Assembly: GCA_963565915.1 (NCBI GenBank)
Contig: OY751487.1
Location: 1,240,001-1,304,000 of the forward strand
Direction of reading: 5' to 3'
Source of the DNA: Entoloma clypeatum
Taxonomy: Eukaryota; Basidiomycota; Agaricomycetes; Agaricales; Entolomataceae
DNA length: 64,000 bases
A program made the translations under genes and the position numbers. Positions 42,489 to 52,127 of the stretch are shown here, in pieces; positions within the stretch are counted from its first letter, which is position 1, and every line of letters begins with the position of its first letter. The notes beneath the pieces were generated by a model that worked only from the letters and a program-made list of their open reading frames with translations, was not told the origin of the DNA and did not search any database.

Positions 42489-43264
42489 GGTTATGGGCCC
42501 CGGCCCTAGCGCCGCACGCTCTCAGTATCCTAGCATTTGCGCTACTATTGGCAGCATCCGCTTTGTATGCTGGCCTGGAGACTGGCTTCCTCAGCATCGA
42601 ATACGTCGAGCTCGATGGTTCCCTCAACGGTGAACCTCGCAGCATTCGAGGTATTGAATGTACCTTTGAATGGGCCATTCTTGATCGATTGCTTGAGAGA
42701 ATCCCTGTCACAATGATCGTATCACGAGAGCAAGTCCATATGGTGCCAACGGCACAGGGCTCAGTCCCTTCAGGTCTTGATGACAATGGACGCATTGTTG
42801 CTCGTTGCGGAGTGTGTCGACAACTCGTTGTTGACAGTCAGCATTGCCCAAGGCATTGCATAGACAACACTACCTTTGACTACTCGTGTACTACGTGTGA
42901 TGCAGGAGGAGCAAGGACTCGAGCTTTGAACCGCAGACGGCGTAATCGCCGTACTGAGGTACCTGTTGCGGTACCTACCCAAGATGGAGATCCTACGGAT
43001 CCTCCACCCGTGTATGTTGATGATGGGACCATCCCTGAAGCACACGGGGCACCTCCTCTTTCGCCTCCGGCCCGACAAATTCGGTTGCCGGAAAATGACA
43101 CCTTAATTGAGGCGGCGAACAGAGCGAATGAAGTCATGCTCCCTGTTCAGGGAGGATCTTGCACCTGTGGGCAACACAGCACTCAGGGCGCACATGACGA
43201 TTGGGTAGAACTAGTGATGGCATTTCATATGCTACCACTAGACCAAACAGGGGACGAAGAATGA
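42428..43264 (+). CDS. Copia C leader ORF, 278 aa, unknown
   Basis: The ATG is inside the LTR; the frame runs through the LTR end and the PBS and stops at 43262-43264, ahead of gag. The N-terminus is hydrophobic (YTLSALWAAWVGYII and LSILAFALLLAASALYAGL), consistent with one or two membrane segments. The middle has a Cys/His cluster (CGVCRQL ... HCPRHC ... CTTC) that could bind zinc, then an Arg-rich stretch (RRRRNRR) and a Pro/acidic tail with CTCGQH. No family is recognised. It sits within the predicted leader intron, so it would be the first ORF of unspliced RNA. Alternative: captured host sequence, or an open frame by chance (about 280 codons makes this unlikely). Confidence 0.5.
   Translation: MPSYRYTLSALWAAWVGYIIRLWAPALAPHALSILAFALLLAASALYAGLETGFLSIEYVELDGSLNGEPRSIRGIECTFEWAILDRLLERIPVTMIVSREQVHMVPTAQGSVPSGLDDNGRIVARCGVCRQLVVDSQHCPRHCIDNTTFDYSCTTCDAGGARTRALNRRRRNRRTEVPVAVPTQDGDPTDPPPVYVDDGTIPEAHGAPPLSPPARQIRLPENDTLIEAANRANEVMLPVQGGSCTCGQHSTQGAHDDWVELVMAFHMLPLDQTGDEE
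42489..42503 (+). other. Primer-binding site of Copia C
   Basis: GGTTATGGGCCCCGG directly after the LTR, identical to Copia F; complementary to an initiator tRNA-Met anticodon arm. Confidence 0.7.
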
Positions 43265-43354
43265 TGACCGACAAAGCAGCTCGTCTATTTATTTTTCTGA
43301 TGCGCTTTTTCGATAAAACATATGCTGACTCTATTTATGTTTCACAGCATCATC

Positions 43355-45150
43355 ATGTCCTCAAACTCCAAACTCGACCTCGCTTCTTCCGTTCCCAAAC
43401 TCACCACCACCAACTTCTCCGTCTATCAGGAAAAGATGAGCGCCTACCTTAAGGCAGCTAAAGTGTGGAGGATCGTCACCGGCGACAAGAAGTTCCCGGC
43501 TGACCCCAAAGAGACAGATTTCCAAGACAAGTTAAACACTTGGCATGAGCAGGACGATCAGGCCCAAGGCCTAATTCAGATGTCCATTTCGGACTCTCTC
43601 GTCCACCACATCAAGGGAGCTAAAACCTCCAAGGAGATGTGGGACCTGATCACCACAAAACTGTCCACGGTTGGCCCGTCCACCGTCTTTGCTGATTTCC
43701 AGCAACTCCTCCGCACCTCTCTTTCTCCCGCCGATCCTTTATCTGGCATCGATAAGATGCAGACCCTTTTCCAACGACTCGAGCACAACCATATAGACAT
43801 CCCCAAGTTCGTTCGGATCATGATGATCCTGAATGGACTGCCTCAAGGCTATGATGGTCTAGTGCACAGCATCCTCTTTGATGCGGTACACTATGTGGCG
43901 CCTGGCGGCAATCAGTCCACGGTACTTGAGATTGGGAAGGTAATCGAGCAAGTACGCTCGGAATACTTCCGTAAAAACCCGCACGCTCCACAGTCCCAAG
44001 GAGGTGCTCACGCGAATAAGATTTCTGCGGTAAAACGTGCTCGGCCCAACCCCCCGAAGTACCAGCCTCGCACTGGACCCTCTCAGGGATCTTCGGAAGG
44101 ACCGGCTGCTAACCAGCAGCATTCGCATCAGCACTCCAAGCCCTGGAAAGGCAAGGGACGTGGGACTTCCGCTGGGAAGACCAAGGGCAAAGGACCCTGG
44201 AAAGGAAAAGAGAAGGCGCACTTTGCCTCCTCTGCCATGGATAGCGCCCCTGATGGGCAGCTTCCAATCCAGACCTTACCCAACACGGTCATTTACGGAA
44301 ATGGGTCCATCTTCACTCCGCACCCCTCATCATCCACCGATTGGAGGATAAGGAACAACCAATCGCTTGCGATCGGTAATATTCCTGGCCCAGGCCCTTT
44401 CACGGACCTGGATGGAGCGCGCACACTGGCTAACAGCATTGGTGTCCCTCCAACAGCTCAGAATCTGACTCGCCTCGTCAATGTCCCCGCACTTCAACGT
44501 AATGAAGCTGCGACGTCAAGGCCGCTCTCAGCGCCTCCGACAATGGACCCCCGGAATCACTGCATTCCGGTTTTCGAAGAGACGCCGAGTAGAATCAGCT
44601 GGGCCGATGAGATGGATACAGAAGACATAGCCCCCACTATAAGGGGCTATTACGATGAAGGATACGTCAACGACTATATGGAGTATGAAGTTTCCCGTGG
44701 TGATGGAAACAACGACGACATGGGGTACGTTTCACATTCAACAGCACGTACAATGCAGTTAACAAATACTTCACAGAAGCCTCTTTGGAGACGAGTGAAT
44801 GGACGGCGGTCCAATGTATTTATATCACCTGCTGTACACGCGCTTATAGCGCAAATAAATTCTCATTATGTGAATTGTGCTGAATGTAAGAAACAGAATC
44901 AATCCAATTGGATTCTTGATTCAGGTGCATCGTTGCACTTTACCTATGACATCAATGATTTCATTGAGTATACCCCATTAAAAGATCGTCAATCTGTGCA
45001 GATTGCACAGAAAGGTCACACTATTCAGATCCTTGGACAAGGAACGGTGTTGATTAATCACACCATCAAGAAAAACGGGCGAGAACAAAATAAAATAACT
45101 CGTCTATCACCCGTTTATTATATACCAGATTTAGACGTTCGTCTGCCAAG
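43355..45150 (+). CDS. Copia C gag-protease
   Basis: ATG at 43355 (MSSNSKLDLASSVPKL), just after the leader acceptor; an in-frame ATG also exists at 43322. Copia gag domain: TTTNFSVYQEKMSAYLKAAK, QDDQAQGLIQMSISDSLVHH, MWDLITTKLSTVGPSTV, MMILNGLPQGYDGLV. A Lys/Gly-rich basic region (PWKGKGRGTSAGKTKGKG) takes the place of a zinc knuckle. A Pro/Ser-rich spacer precedes the protease NWILDSGASLHFT near 44910. After DLDVRLP the frame departs from normal pol: sequence jumps to RT in another frame at about 45144 and this frame ends at 45202. Confidence 0.85.
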
Positions 45151-46530
45151 GGTTTCTCACAAATCGAGGGTATTGATTTTGATGAGATCTTCTCACCTGT
45201 GATACGTTTCGAGACTATCCGAATCCTCTTCGCCGTAGCTGCGCTTGAAGGATGGGTGATCGAAGGAGTAGATGTCAAATCAGCTTTTCTCTATGGAGAG
45301 CTCAATGAGGAAATCTATATGAATCAACCCGAAGGCTTTGTTGTCAAAGGCCAAGAACGGAAGGTCATCCGTTTATTAAAAGCACTCTATGGCCTAAAAC
45401 AGGCTGCAAGAGCGTGGTGGATCGCGCTCAATGCATCAATGGAGAAGCTAGGTTTTACTCGATGTAGAACTGACTCAGGCGTCTTTGTTTACCACAACAA
45501 ACAATCAGGTGATTTGATAATCGCTTTGATCTATGTTGATGACGGCCTGTTCATGGGATCAAACCCAGATCTTGTTCGCAAGATAAAATCTGACTTTAAA
45601 AATAAATGGGAAAGTCGTGATCTTGGTATTGCTAAAGAATTCTTGCGTATGAGAATACGACAAGATTCGGAAAAGCAGATCGTAACAATCGATCAGTCAG
45701 AATACCTGAAGAAGATCATTAAGCGCTTTGGCTTAGAAAATGCAAAGGCTGCTGACACTCCACTCCCAAAGGGTTATTACCCTGCACCAAATGAGGGGGA
45801 GGTGGATCCCACACTCAAAACAAGGTACCAAATGATCATTGGATCGTTGTTGTACTTGTCCATTGGAACGAGACCGGACATTGCCTTTGCAGTTGCAAAA
45901 ATGTCACAAATGTCTGCAAACCCTTCCAAAGAGCATGAGAAATACGCTCTACGGATTATCAGATATCTTGTCGGTACTCAAGACTATTCTATAATCTATG
46001 ATGGTCGATCCAAAGCTTCTTTTGAAGCATGGACAGATTCAGACTGGGCTTCAGACCCATCTGATAGAAAGTCCCAATCGGGATATTTCCTTAAGCTTGC
46101 AGGAGGACTTGTTCTTTGGAAAAGTCGCAAGCAAAAAACAGTGGCACATTCGTCCACTGAGGCGGAAATGGTTGCTGCCAGTGAATGTTCGCGAGAATGC
46201 GAATGGGTTACTCATCTCTTCAAAGAGCTTGGACTACAGGACATTACCAAAATGCCGTTCCATGTAGATAACCAAGGCGCGATTTTCAATGCGCAAAACC
46301 CAGTCACTGAAGGCAGAACCAAACATATAGCAATCCATCACTTTGCTATACGCGATAGAGTTCAAGATGGATTGATCGAACCACGGTTCGTTCCGGGAAC
46401 AGAGAATCCGGCTGATATGTTTACCAAGCCACTTGGTCGCCAGGAATTTGAGAAATTCCGTGCTCTACTTCAAATGAAGTTTAAAGAGCCTTATACTCCA
46501 CTTACGAAACCTGCCCGGGATTCTAAGTGA
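45144..46530 (+). CDS. Copia C reverse transcriptase and RNase H
   Basis: It enters RT mid-domain (GFSQIEGIDFDEIFSPVIRF), then VDVKSAFLYGELNEEIYMNQ, ALYGLKQAARAWW, the catalytic IALIYVDDGLFMGS (near 45530), GSLLYLSIGTRPDIAFAV, and RNase H (AWTDSDWASDPSDRKSQSGY, HSSTEAEMVAASECSRE, VDNQGAIFNAQNP). Stop at 46528-46530, shortly before the PPT. RT fingers before GFSQ and the whole integrase are missing through the deletion at about 45144, and the frame differs from gag, so no Gag-Pol fusion is possible from this copy without frameshifting. Confidence 0.88.
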
Positions 46531-46537
46531 GGGGGAG

Positions 46538-46886
46538 TGTTGAACATATCGCCAGATATGTCGCACCATGTGCTTGTCACAGGAAGTGACTATAAGTCAC
46601 TATTACCATATATGTGAGTTTATGGTACAACCACGGACGCATGACTTGTTTATGCATTGTTTGTACAATGGTCCGTGCGTATATTGGATTAGTATAAATA
46701 CCCATGTATTTAGTACGATGAATCCTAACTTCTTGAACACCCCAGTTCTCTGAGTTAACTAACCAGCTAGTATAGCTTCTAGATTCTCTATAGTTACTCT
46801 TAACCAGGTCAGTAGAGCTTCCACTATGCCTTCGTACCGCTACACCCTCAGCGCCCTTTGGGCAGCTTGGGTCGGCTATATCATTA
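46538..46886 (+). repeat. 3' LTR of Copia C
   Basis: 349 bp, with no difference seen from the 5' LTR. TSD TTGGG follows at 46887-46891, where the Tc1 transposase frame resumes. Confidence 0.93.
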
Positions 46887-46891
46887 TTGGG

Positions 46892-47322
46892 AAGGTGTGG
46901 GGAGACTTGCAGAGGTTGAGGAGAGGATGGATGCTGATCAGTATGTGTCCATTTTGGAGGACAATCTGCTGCCCAGCATGGAGGAGAGTGGAATCTCTGA
47001 AGAGGAGATCATTTTTCAGCAGGACAATGACCCCAAGCACACCTCCAAGAAGGCCAAAAAATGGATGGACAGCAAGAATATTGCTCTGCTGGATTGGCCT
47101 GCACAGTCCCCAGACCTCAATCCTATTGAACACCTCTGGGTTCATATTAAAAGGAAGTTGAATGAATATCCAACACCACCCAAGGGAGTCTGGGAGATTT
47201 GGGACAGAGCAGCAGAGGTGTGGAATAATATAGAGCCAGAAGTGTGTCAAAACCTGATAGAAAGTATGCCAAGAAGGGTAGAGGCAGTAATCAAAGCTAA
47301 GGGGGGTAATACCAAGTACTAA
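46892..47322 (+). pseudogene. Tc1 transposase, C-terminal catalytic piece
   Basis: The frame continues GVGRLAEVEERMDADQYVSI, then FQQDNDPKHTSKKAKKW with the second catalytic Asp and PDLNPIEHLWVHIKRKL with the catalytic Glu; 34 residues lie between them, giving DD34E, the classic Tc1 class. It ends KAKGGNTKY at 47322. With the two upstream pieces (266 + 320 + 431 nt) it makes 339 codons including the stop. Confidence 0.92.
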
Positions 47323-47349
47323 AGTATAAAATACTGTATTTATTGTACA

Positions 47350-47562
47350 TACTCACAAAACTGATTCAATGAGTCCCTGGAGTAATTTGATCATATATTG
47401 ATCATTTTTTATGGGAATTACATAATTATTGCAGATTCCAAGAGTCCTGAAGCAGGGCTGTTAACCAGGTACCAATACCTTCTTTTGATTGGCATTATTT
47501 GCAAAGTTATTTTGAAGGTATTCACAAAGTAGCAAACATTGAATCAGTTTTGTGAGGCACTG
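47350..47562 (-). repeat. Right TIR of Tc1 element
   Basis: Imperfect inverse of 33370-33582. The inner 20-mer is at 47352-47371, the outer inverse at 47537-47556; the TA duplication is at 47563-47564. Confidence 0.85.
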
Positions 47563-47563
47563 T

Positions 47564-49065
47564 ATATACTGGTCACTAGAGTCTGTTATCAGGAATATTC
47601 CAGCATTCAAGAGTATAGTAAATGACTCAACATTAAACATTGATAGCATGGTCAGATCCTTTATTCTGCAACATGCTTTCTGTTGATCGAAATTAAACTT
47701 TAGCTGCTACAAAACACTTTTGGTGACAAGGACGCAACTTATCTCTTTTCTTGTGATCTAAGAAGATTAGGGAACCTCCTGATGCCCTTTGCATGGGTGA
47801 TCCAATGTTTGGAGGCAAAGGAAACCAATGCAGCTGACGTATATGTGTACTGGTTGGCTATCATGTCTCAACTGCACGATCTCATGACAAATGGAAATGA
47901 GGCATCACATAGATTGAAATATGCGACATCCATCCAGGAAGAGATCCGCCAAATAACCAACTATCAGTTCAGTAGCCTGATTGAAGGCAAGAATGTACAG
48001 AACATATACCTTGCAGCATTTGCTCTTCATCTGGGTGGGTACTGATATCACATGCAGTCCATCTTCTTCTTCATTCCAGTGGGTAGATTATAGAATGGCC
48101 GCGGTAATGTCCAACCCAAACCCTCTTCGTGTCCAATCACAGAGGCTCAGGATCCAAGATGGACGGCCTACCACCCTGCCTAAGGAATCAGTCATCAAAA
48201 ACATTGGTATTACCCTACAAACCTTGCTTAAAATTGAGTATGTTGATGAGTACGTGGAGGGACGCACCGTTGCGGAAGCCAAGGAAGCCATGGAAAAAAT
48301 TAATCCATGAATAGCTCACCAAACTCCTGCTGATGCACTCCAAATTCTTCGAATGCAGCTGCAAGCATATCAAGGCGGCCTGCCGCCATTCGACCGAGAG
48401 CGCTTACCAAAGGAATCTCCAAGGGAATGGTGGATACATGTGTTCAAATCCAAGGACATTAGTGGTGAAAGGAATGCAGATGTAATTGCAGTGAGAGGAT
48501 CCATTACACAGCAACACCCGTCTTCTAACTATTAACATTGATGGTTTCATAGGCTCTCACAATCAAGCTTTTTTCTGTTGTTCCTGTCTCAATTGTTGAT
48601 GAACATGCAATGTCGACGGTGAAGTGGATCAATAGCGCCCAATGAAATAAACAAAAGGTGTCCACAGTTTCCAACCATCTCAAAATTCGGACATTCCTTG
48701 AACAAACAGAGCCCAGTCACATGAACAAATGGCCACTCACTGTGAATTGGCGCGACATCGATGGTGATATCCATCAAAAAGAGACCACCCTTCGTGCGTC
48801 CAATCACAGCACTTCAAATGAGGTTGAAGACCTTCACGAAAGTGAGGACAAGTTAGAACCTGACACCGCGGGTGCGTTGAAATGGCTGGATGAAGGCTTA
48901 CCGGATGACTTGTCAACAGCTCCACGAGGTCAGTTCACTTTGGTGGAGCAGTTCGAGCTAGATCGCTACATCCACATCCTGGCTGATCGAGTCAAGAATG
49001 GTCAGGCTGGGGCCAGACGGAACAAGTCTGTGGTACCACATTGACAGCAGCGACAATGATCAGAC
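47564..49065 (+). pseudogene. hAT transposase, C-terminal part
   Basis: It continues after Tc1 (WSLESVIRNIPAFKSIVNDS). Frames 47782-48045 (ALCMGDPMF region and QLHDLMTNGNEASHRL), 48091-48310, 48353-48535 (GGLPPFDRERLPKESPREWW) and about 48550-49044 follow, probably separated by introns or frame breaks. Near 48555 the text LTIKLFSVVPVSIVDEHAMS resembles the hAT C-terminal dimerisation motif, with EH in place of the usual ER. An acidic tail ends at about 49044. Together with 31368-33367 this is one gene; whether decay or introns explain each frame change cannot be settled by eye. Confidence 0.55.
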
Positions 49066-49201
49066 TCAAGACCCAGCAGCAATGGCCCCTGGTGCAGACG
49101 AGTGGGGCACTTGGGAAGCTTGATTATACTAGTTTAGAAGTCGTAGAACGCTCCAGATGACCCAAAAAAAGTGTTTGGGGCTATTTTGCTAATTAGCACC
49201 T

Positions 49202-49268
49202 GCGAATTTGGGGAATTAGGTCAGCGACCAAATTCGCAAATGTGGATTAGGCCGAGGACCTAATTCCC
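49202..49268. repeat. Interleaved palindromes (A-B-A'-B')
   Basis: GCGAATTTGG (49202-49211) pairs with CCAAATTCGC (49228-49237), and GGGAATTAGGTC (49211-49222) pairs with GACCTAATTCCC (49257-49268). All pairs are perfect and the order is pseudoknot-like. It may be subterminal hAT sequence. Confidence 0.7.
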
Positions 49269-49823
49269 GGCACACTACCCCACTCCCCTCACCTACATAT
49301 CTATACTATCATCTATATACATGTATACCTACTTCAATACATAGTATGATATACTATGACTAATTTCCAACCAACCCCCTTGGGCAGAGATGAGTGAATG
49401 AGCTAAAAAAGTGGTCAGGGACTGGGGAATGAGGAGGAGCACATACCTCTTCTTGAGATACTGGCCTCCCCAGCTAAGGTGTTACATGTGTGTTAGTTAT
49501 AGAGTATATAGGTGTATAGGGGAAGGTATATGGGCATCCCAGCAAGGGTATAACATGGTGAAAAGAGCGAAAATGTATGTACTCACCTTGGGTACATATC
49601 ATTATCTTATGCCCCAAAATTGGTCAGGGCACCTATGTAGGCCTATTCTATGGTATAAATAGGTCTCCAAGTGTCGGTAGTACAAGGTTTGCAATGAGTA
49701 GATCAGGTAGGAAAGTGTAGAAGATGATATGTACATCAAAAATACATATTTCACACATAGCATTAGTATCTCATAGTAGATAAATATATAGAGACTTTTA
49801 GGGGCTGTCTCAGATGCATATAT

Positions 49824-50009
49824 ACCCATATCAAAAGACCCCAAAGAGATATGTGGAGTGTGGAAGGTGGGAGACATGATTCAGTCCCGAAAACATGTTT
49901 GGAACACAATGATTGTTATGGGCATGCTATCCTGAAGTGCATTTCAGACAAAATCTTATCTCCTGTCTTCCACAATCCACATATCTCTTTGGGGTCTTTT
50001 GCTATGGGT
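49824..50009. repeat. MITE-like inverted repeat
   Basis: Arms of about 43 bp (49824-49866, 49967-50009) are near-perfect inverses around CAAAAGACCCCAAAGAGATA, with a 100-bp loop. No target duplication was identified. Confidence 0.55.
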
Positions 50010-50265
50010 GAAATTTTGCATAACTAGGTGATTTTGCAACACCGGGTCACCCATAACTTATGACAAGGCTCGGGCCAATCCCAAAATGGCAAGAATAAAC
50101 CAGTTTCCGAAGATGGAAATTGTTGTGTTTCCCTATCAAGGCTTGCCTTTGTACCATTTTCGCAACATTCACTGATGTCAACCTTGTTCACCCGTTCTCC
50201 TTTAAAGATCAACGACCAGCTGAAGGACATTCTCAGCGCACCACACCAGCAATTAAACTTGAAAC

Positions 50266-51477
50266 ATGTCATACTACGAGTGTCCCATTGACCGAGGTGG
50301 GTTTTTCTCAACCATGTGTCCTATATTAGCCTCAGGGTAACTCTTGACAGTACTTGAGGGCCAGGCGGGCATACCACCTATCCACCGCATCCCCGTCGAA
50401 CTGCTGGGGGAAATATTCAAACACTATCTCAACGAACCCCCTCAACCCCGCCGTAAAGACCTCTCCATATCCACACTGACCTCGGGGTACCTCAAGACCG
50501 TGAACCCAATCGTTATTGGCCACGTCTGTTCGCAATGGAGAAACATCTCTCTCTCCATGCCAACTCTCTGGTCGTCATTAGCTATTTACCGCCCCAAGCT
50601 CTCCCAAATTCCCCTCATCCGTCTCTGGCTCAAGCGGTCCGGGATTTGTCCCCTCACGCTCTGCCTCTCGCAGGCTATCGACGGGGACATTACGCAAGAT
50701 GCTGCCACGCAACGTATCCTCTCATTCTTCGTCAGATGCGCAAGGAGGTGGAAGTCGATACGACTGTCCCTCTTCGACGGACCTCCTTACGACCCTTTGT
50801 TCAATCTTCCTATTGGCACTGCGACAATACTAGAGTCTGCGCATCTGGATCTACCAGACTGGGATTACGAGAACATCGACCGACTATGGTCCGCCCTTCA
50901 CTCATCACCCTCCCTACGCTGTGTCGCGTGGGGAAGTGAATACGATTTTCAACAACTCCCAACACATATTCCGTGGGCACAGCTCACACACATAACCGCG
51001 AGGAACACTATAACATCGTCACCCGAAGAACTCTTACATATACTCCAATCATGCGGAAACCTTGTGGAACTTAGTTTATCCACTTCTTGGCCAGACACCA
51101 TCCATGTACCCACTCTTGCAACCCCGATCGTCCTGCCCAACCTCCAATATCTCAAAATCTATACCGAGGGAAGCAATTCTGCCCCGCTCCTGGGCCAAGT
51201 CACATTGCCGGCCTTGGTCTCCTTGCACCTCTACCACACCTCCCTATCATGGGTTAACCTGCAAAAACCACCATCGTGCTCATACCTCACGGACCTCGTG
51301 GGCCGTTCGGCCTGTCGTCTGCAGCACTTTTCGATTACAGACAAGGGCGTTGTCGCGGGTGAGCTCGCGGGATTTCTCACTGCGCCATCGATGAGTTCCT
51401 TGCAGGATGTCTCTTTGACTCTCGGCTCGTTAGGCGAGCCAGCCACCAAGGTTGAAGCATGCGATATATGCCAGTGA
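50266..51477 (+). CDS. F-box domain protein (385 aa, one intron)
   Basis: Exon 1 is 50266-50296 (MSYYECPIDR); the intron is 50297-50350 (GTGGGT ... TTGACAG); exon 2 is 50351-51477. The F-box lies at about residues 15-75: IHRIPVELLGEIFKHYL, then IGHVCSQWRNISLSMPTLWS, the form abundant in mushroom genomes, where it recruits targets to SCF ubiquitin ligases through Skp1. The rest has leucine-rich-repeat-like spacing (LVELSLSTSW, LPNLQYLKIYTE, LPALVSLHLYHTSL) suited to substrate binding. The upstream start was chosen because exon 2 alone has no ATG ahead of the F-box. The C-terminus may extend through an unseen 3' intron. First host gene beyond the TE cluster. Confidence 0.75.
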
Positions 51478-52127
51478 TTGCTTGACTCGGATGGCTTGTA
51501 CATCTCCATCACAACCTACACCCCGATGTCGCGGGAGGTTGGTCTGGGATGTTGAATCTTTTGTACGACTTACGGACATTGATATTATACGACTTACTGT
51601 GCTAATACCGTCTATCTTGACCGACCTTAGACGCCCCTACCCTCTTCATGGCATGCTTATCTTATACCTCATTCACCTTGCACACGCTCTTTGCTAGGTT
51701 TTGTCCTTCCACGTCATAATCTGGAATTTCTGCATTTGTTCGAGCTGATACTAGAGACGTCCGTTGAGAAAAATCAAATTTTTTCGTTAGTTTTGGTGTT
51801 TGAGTGGTCAATGGGCAGTTGCAAATATACCCTAGTAGTGTGATCAAGCAAGCTGCAGGGTTGTTAAAGGAAGGCCTCGGTCAAATAACCGTTGCCTCCT
51901 CAAGATCCTGCTCGAGCGCTTTATGAACGCAAGAGTCAGTCATTTGGCGGCTAGTCACTGGAGCCACCAAACTTCGGTGGGGCTCCCTTTTTAAATGTAA
52001 CACAGGCAGAGAAGAGTTATGACAACACACGACTGGATACAGCATCTCATTCTTCCTCCACAACGCGTGGGCCGAAGATATCCTGGGCCCTGTGCTCACC
52101 CCCAGTAAGAACATCAAGATCCAGCTG
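51478..52127. other. Intergenic, nothing recognised
   Basis: 650 bp between the F-box stop and the 3' end of the convergent NTPase relic. No gene, RNA or repeat was identified. Confidence 0.5.

Larger units (their letters stand above)
42410..43347 (+). other. Predicted leader intron of Copia C
   Basis: Donor GTCAGT (42410) is in the LTR. The acceptor is CTGACTCTATTTATGTTTCACAG, ending at 43347, 7 nt before the gag ATG at 43355. The 278-aa leader ORF lies wholly inside. Consensus-based prediction. Confidence 0.5.
42140..46886 (+). mobile_element. Copia C, Ty1/Copia element lacking integrase
   Basis: 349-bp LTRs (42140-42488; 46538-46886) appear identical; TSD TTGGG is at 42135-42139 and 46887-46891. 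PBS GGTTATGGGCCCCGG is identical to Copia F, and the PPT-like GTGAGGGGGAG matches too. The interior has an unusual leader ORF, gag plus protease, then directly RT-RNase H: the GAG-pre-integrase and integrase are missing. Identical LTRs imply a recent insertion, so either a deleted copy was mobilised in trans or the deletion is very recent. Confidence 0.92.
33370..47562 (+). mobile_element. Tc1/mariner element, split by Gypsy B and Copia C
   Basis: TA duplications are at 33368-33369 and 47563-47564, with termini CAGTGCCTCACAAAACTG and its inverse. TIRs are about 210 bp and imperfect (33370-33582; 47350-47562). Each TIR holds the 20-mer CTCACAAAACTGATTCAATG at its outer end and its inverse at its inner end. 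Without B and C the element is 1618 bp, a typical Tc1 size. It carries a DD34E transposase in three pieces whose joined length is a multiple of three with no stop, so the LTR insertions inactivated an otherwise intact gene. Confidence 0.92.
31340..49100 (+). mobile_element. hAT-type element (DUF659-like transposase), interrupted by Tc1/mariner
   Basis: The 5' coding portion (31.37-33.37 kb) and 3' portion (47.56-49.06 kb) are separated exactly by a Tc1 element with TA duplication. The gene shows a BED-like zinc region, a DUF659-like segment and a hAT C-terminal dimerisation-like motif, with several introns and frame breaks. Terminal repeats were not resolved; the coordinates span only the coding evidence. 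Subterminal TGCCAATTAGC (about 31142) and its near-inverse GCTAATTAGCA (about 49188) may mark the ends. Confidence 0.6.
49101..50265. other. Intergenic region at the TE/gene boundary
   Basis: No supported gene. It holds an interleaved pair of palindromes (49202-49268) and a 43-bp inverted repeat (49824-49866 with 49967-50009), listed separately; otherwise AT-rich sequence with TATA/TACATA runs. Confidence 0.6.

Noticed and set aside
46826..47161. 111-aa frame joining the Copia C LTR ORF start to Tc1 sequence
   Set aside because: An accident of the LTR ATG reading into the interrupted transposase in the wrong frame.
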